A DNA stretch of 24,668 nucleotides, taken from Candidatus Omnitrophota bacterium. GTDB lineage: Bacteria > Omnitrophota > Gorgyraeia > Gygaellales > Profunditerraquicolaceae. The notes under the pieces were generated by a model that was not told the DNA's origin, did not search any database, and was given only the letters and a program-made list of their open reading frames with translations. Below are positions 23,045 through 24,668 of the stretch, piece by piece; position 1 is the stretch's first letter, and each line of letters begins with the position of its first letter. Both the position numbers and the translations under genes were made by a program. The DNA lies in NCBI GenBank assembly GCA_028687205.1, contig JAQUAP010000008.1, forward strand, positions 1 through 24,668. The letters are read 5' to 3'.

Positions 23045-23617
23045 TTATAGCGAGTCCCTTTCTTTCTTAAAAATACTCCTTATACCGCCCAGGAATTTCT
23101 TGGAAGGCTTTTTAGTTTGCGGGGCTTTTTCCTGGACCGCTGTTTCGCGGGGTTTTTCAGCTTTTTTCTCTTCGGCCGCCGGTTCGCGTCCTTCCTCGAC
23201 TGCCTTATCCGCTTCCTCTGCTTTTGCCTCCTTTGCTTTTTTGACTTTTTTTACTTTTACCTTTTGCTCGGTAAGTTCAAAAATAACCAGCTTGGCGTCG
23301 TCGCCCCTGCGCCTGGCTAAATTGATAATCCTGGTGTAACCGCTGGCCCTTTTGGCAAAACGCGGGCCAATCTCGTTAAAAAGCATGGCTACCAGCTTAT
23401 GGTCGCCTAAAATCCTGAAAGCCTCCCTCTTTGCCGCAAGGGTATTACTCTTAGCCAGGGCAACGAGTTTTTCGGCAAGCGGCCTGACTGCCTTGGCCCG
23501 CTGCAGAGTAGTCCTCATACTTTCATAAATAAGCAGGTTCCTTGCCAGGCTCTTGATGGTGGCATCCTGCCAGCTGGTAAAACGGTTTAGTTGCAGCTTT
23601 TTCTTTTTATGTCGCAT
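23045..23617 (-). CDS. rplQ: 50S ribosomal protein L17 with charged C-terminal extension
   Basis: Large-subunit ribosomal protein. The L17 core occupies about residues 1-117: MRHKKKKLQLNR start, MRTTLQRAKAVRPLAEKLV, then GYTRIINLARRRGDDAKLVIFEL. Usual L17 is 115-130 residues, but here a tail of about 73 residues rich in Lys, Glu and Ala follows, ending KKFLGGIRSIFKKERDSL. The tail is low complexity and probably disordered. Four bases separate the gene from rpoA, the classical rpoA-rplQ order. Core identity is certain; the tail has no known role. Confidence 0.96.
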   Translation of the reverse strand: MRHKKKKLQLNRFTSWQDATIKSLARNLLIYESMRTTLQRAKAVRPLAEKLVALAKSNTLAAKREAFRILGDHKLVAMLFNEIGPRFAKRASGYTRIINLARRRGDDAKLVIFELTEQKVKVKKVKKAKEAKAEEADKAVEEGREPAAEEKKAEKPRETAVQEKAPQTKKPSKKFLGGIRSIFKKERDSL

Positions 23618-23621
23618 ATTT

Positions 23622-24614
23622 TTAAGCCTTCTTTATTTTTTTAGCGTCGACCTGCATGCCTAAAGTCAATCCCATGCCCATCAGCAGCTCTTTTATTTCG
23701 GTCAATGACTTTTTCCCGAAGTTTTTAAAGTCCAGCATCTCATCCTCGGTCTTTTTCACCAGGTCCGCGATAATCTTGATCCCCGCTTCTCTTAAGCAAT
23801 TGGAGCTGCGTACGGACAACTCCAGTTCCGAGATGGGCAGCCTGAGTTTTTCATAGAGGGCTATTTCTTCCTTGGTCATCTCCAGCTCTTCTTCTACTAT
23901 ATCCTCAGGAAGCTGCCCGAAGTTAACGAATATATCCAAGTGCCTCTGGAGTATGTTGGAGGCGTACAATAACGCGTCTTTAGGGCTGATGGCGCCGTTA
24001 GTGAATATTTCCAGGATTAATTTATCATAATCCGTGCGCTGCCCGACGCGGGTATTCTCCACAAAGAAATTTACCTTCTTGATGGGGGTAAAGATGGCGT
24101 CAACCGGGATAACGCCGATGGCCTTATCTTCTTTTTTAGTCAACTCTGCGGGGACATAGCCCTGGCCGCGGGCAACGCCCATTTCAATGTTTAACTTGGT
24201 ATCCTTGGTTAAGGTAGCAATATGCAGTTCCGGGTTGATAATCTCAATGGTCTCGTCCACCTCAATATCCTTGGCCTTAATTTCTCCTTTAGCGTGGGCC
24301 TTGATATAGATGGTCTTGGGGATCTTGGAATGTGAATTAAGGACCAGGCTCTTGATATTCAGGATCAGCTCGGGGACATCTTCTAAGACCCCGGGGATAG
24401 CAGAAAATTCATGCTGCACCCCGGCGATTTTAACGCTGGTTACCGCGCTTCCCTCTATAGAAGAAAATAAAACCCTTCTTAGGGAATTACCCAGGGTAAC
24501 CCCGTAACCTCTTTCAAAGGGTGCGGCGGAAAATTTACCGTAGGTATTGCTGTAAGTAGCCTCGTCACACTCTAATCTCTTTGGTAATTGAAAATCTCTC
24601 CATTTTATACCCAT
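23622..24614 (-). CDS. rpoA: DNA-directed RNA polymerase subunit alpha
   Basis: Scaffold subunit that dimerises to assemble RNA polymerase. The 330-residue protein has the N-terminal assembly domain (about 1-235), with FERGYGVTLGNSLRRVLFSSIEGSAV and GVLEDVPELILNIK, and the C-terminal domain (about 255-320) that binds UP elements and activators: LPISELELSVRSSNCLREAGI and FGKKSLTEIKELL. Length is standard. A strong GGAGG site (24621-24625) lies 6 bases before the ATG. Order S4, alpha, L17 is the conserved alpha operon. Confidence 0.98.
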   Translation of the reverse strand: MGIKWRDFQLPKRLECDEATYSNTYGKFSAAPFERGYGVTLGNSLRRVLFSSIEGSAVTSVKIAGVQHEFSAIPGVLEDVPELILNIKSLVLNSHSKIPKTIYIKAHAKGEIKAKDIEVDETIEIINPELHIATLTKDTKLNIEMGVARGQGYVPAELTKKEDKAIGVIPVDAIFTPIKKVNFFVENTRVGQRTDYDKLILEIFTNGAISPKDALLYASNILQRHLDIFVNFGQLPEDIVEEELEMTKEEIALYEKLRLPISELELSVRSSNCLREAGIKIIADLVKKTEDEMLDFKNFGKKSLTEIKELLMGMGLTLGMQVDAKKIKKA

Positions 24615-24647
24615 CTATTTCCTCCTTAAATGAGTGCAAACTCTCTA

Positions 24648-24668
24648 TTATTTAGAATATAACTCTAC
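24648..24668 (-). CDS. rpsD: 30S ribosomal protein S4, last codons only (5' part beyond window)
   Basis: Reading the minus strand from the window edge gives V-E-L-Y-S-K followed by TAA (24648-24650). S4 proteins commonly end in (V)E(F/L)YS(R/K), and rpsD is the expected gene before rpoA. Only six codons are visible, so the call depends on this tail and on gene order. Confidence 0.72.
   Translation of the reverse strand, partial: VELYSK

Overview
The window is 24.7 kb with every supported gene on the minus strand, so transcription runs from high to low coordinates. It looks like a Gram-negative (two-membrane) bacterium: there is an outer-membrane TonB-dependent receptor with a TonB, a lipid A-type acyltransferase and a type IV pilus retraction ATPase. 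I suspect an uncultured PVC-type lineage such as Omnitrophota, but that is an impression from gene style, not shown by any marker I can test here.

Transcription order, region by region. (1) 24668-23045: end of the alpha operon, with the last codons of rpsD (S4), then rpoA and rplQ (L17 with a long charged tail). (2) 23029-16986: a metabolic run directly behind rplQ, with gaps of a few bases or 4-base overlaps: aspartate-type aminotransferase, aconitase/isopropylmalate dehydratase-type large subunit, pilT, the matching small subunit, isocitrate dehydrogenase and malate dehydrogenase. This is most simply read as aconitase, IDH, MDH and a transaminase. (3) 16978-14820: lipoyl module: dihydrolipoyl dehydrogenase, LipB and a free-standing 78-residue lipoyl-domain protein, with no E1 or E2 catalytic core. 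(4) 14798-10987: a GAF/HD-GYP cyclic-di-GMP phosphodiesterase and three envelope genes (MGDG-synthase-like glycosyltransferase, LpxL-type acyltransferase, GT2 glycosyltransferase). (5) 10974-10471: corrinoid adenosyltransferase BtuR.

(6) 10460-3923: a cobalamin salvage operon with its own promoter (TTGACA, 16 bases, TAAAGT), a canonical cobalamin riboswitch and an intrinsic terminator ending just before the first start codon. It encodes BtuF, BtuC, BtuD (uptake), CobC, CobU, CobT, CobS (nucleotide loop assembly) and a DUF71/COG2102 PP-loop ATPase. (7) 3918-1224: a second, compact cobalamin-riboswitch-like leader, then BtuB and TonB. (8) 1203-1: a near-consensus promoter and the first 378 codons of ftsH, cut by the window edge.

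Together, regions 5 to 7 give outer-membrane capture of corrinoids (BtuB/TonB), inner-membrane import (BtuFCD), adenosylation (BtuR) and lower-ligand attachment (CobU/T/S/C), with no corrin-ring synthesis genes. That is a scavenging lifestyle under dual riboswitch control. Points most worth a second look are the stand-alone lipoyl protein with its own LipB and Lpd, the DUF71 gene inside the B12 operon, two structurally different B12 leaders in one locus, a composite palindrome that supplies the end of cobC and abuts the cobU ribosome binding site, and pilT lying between two subunits of one enzyme. No tRNA, rRNA, CRISPR array or transposase gene was seen.
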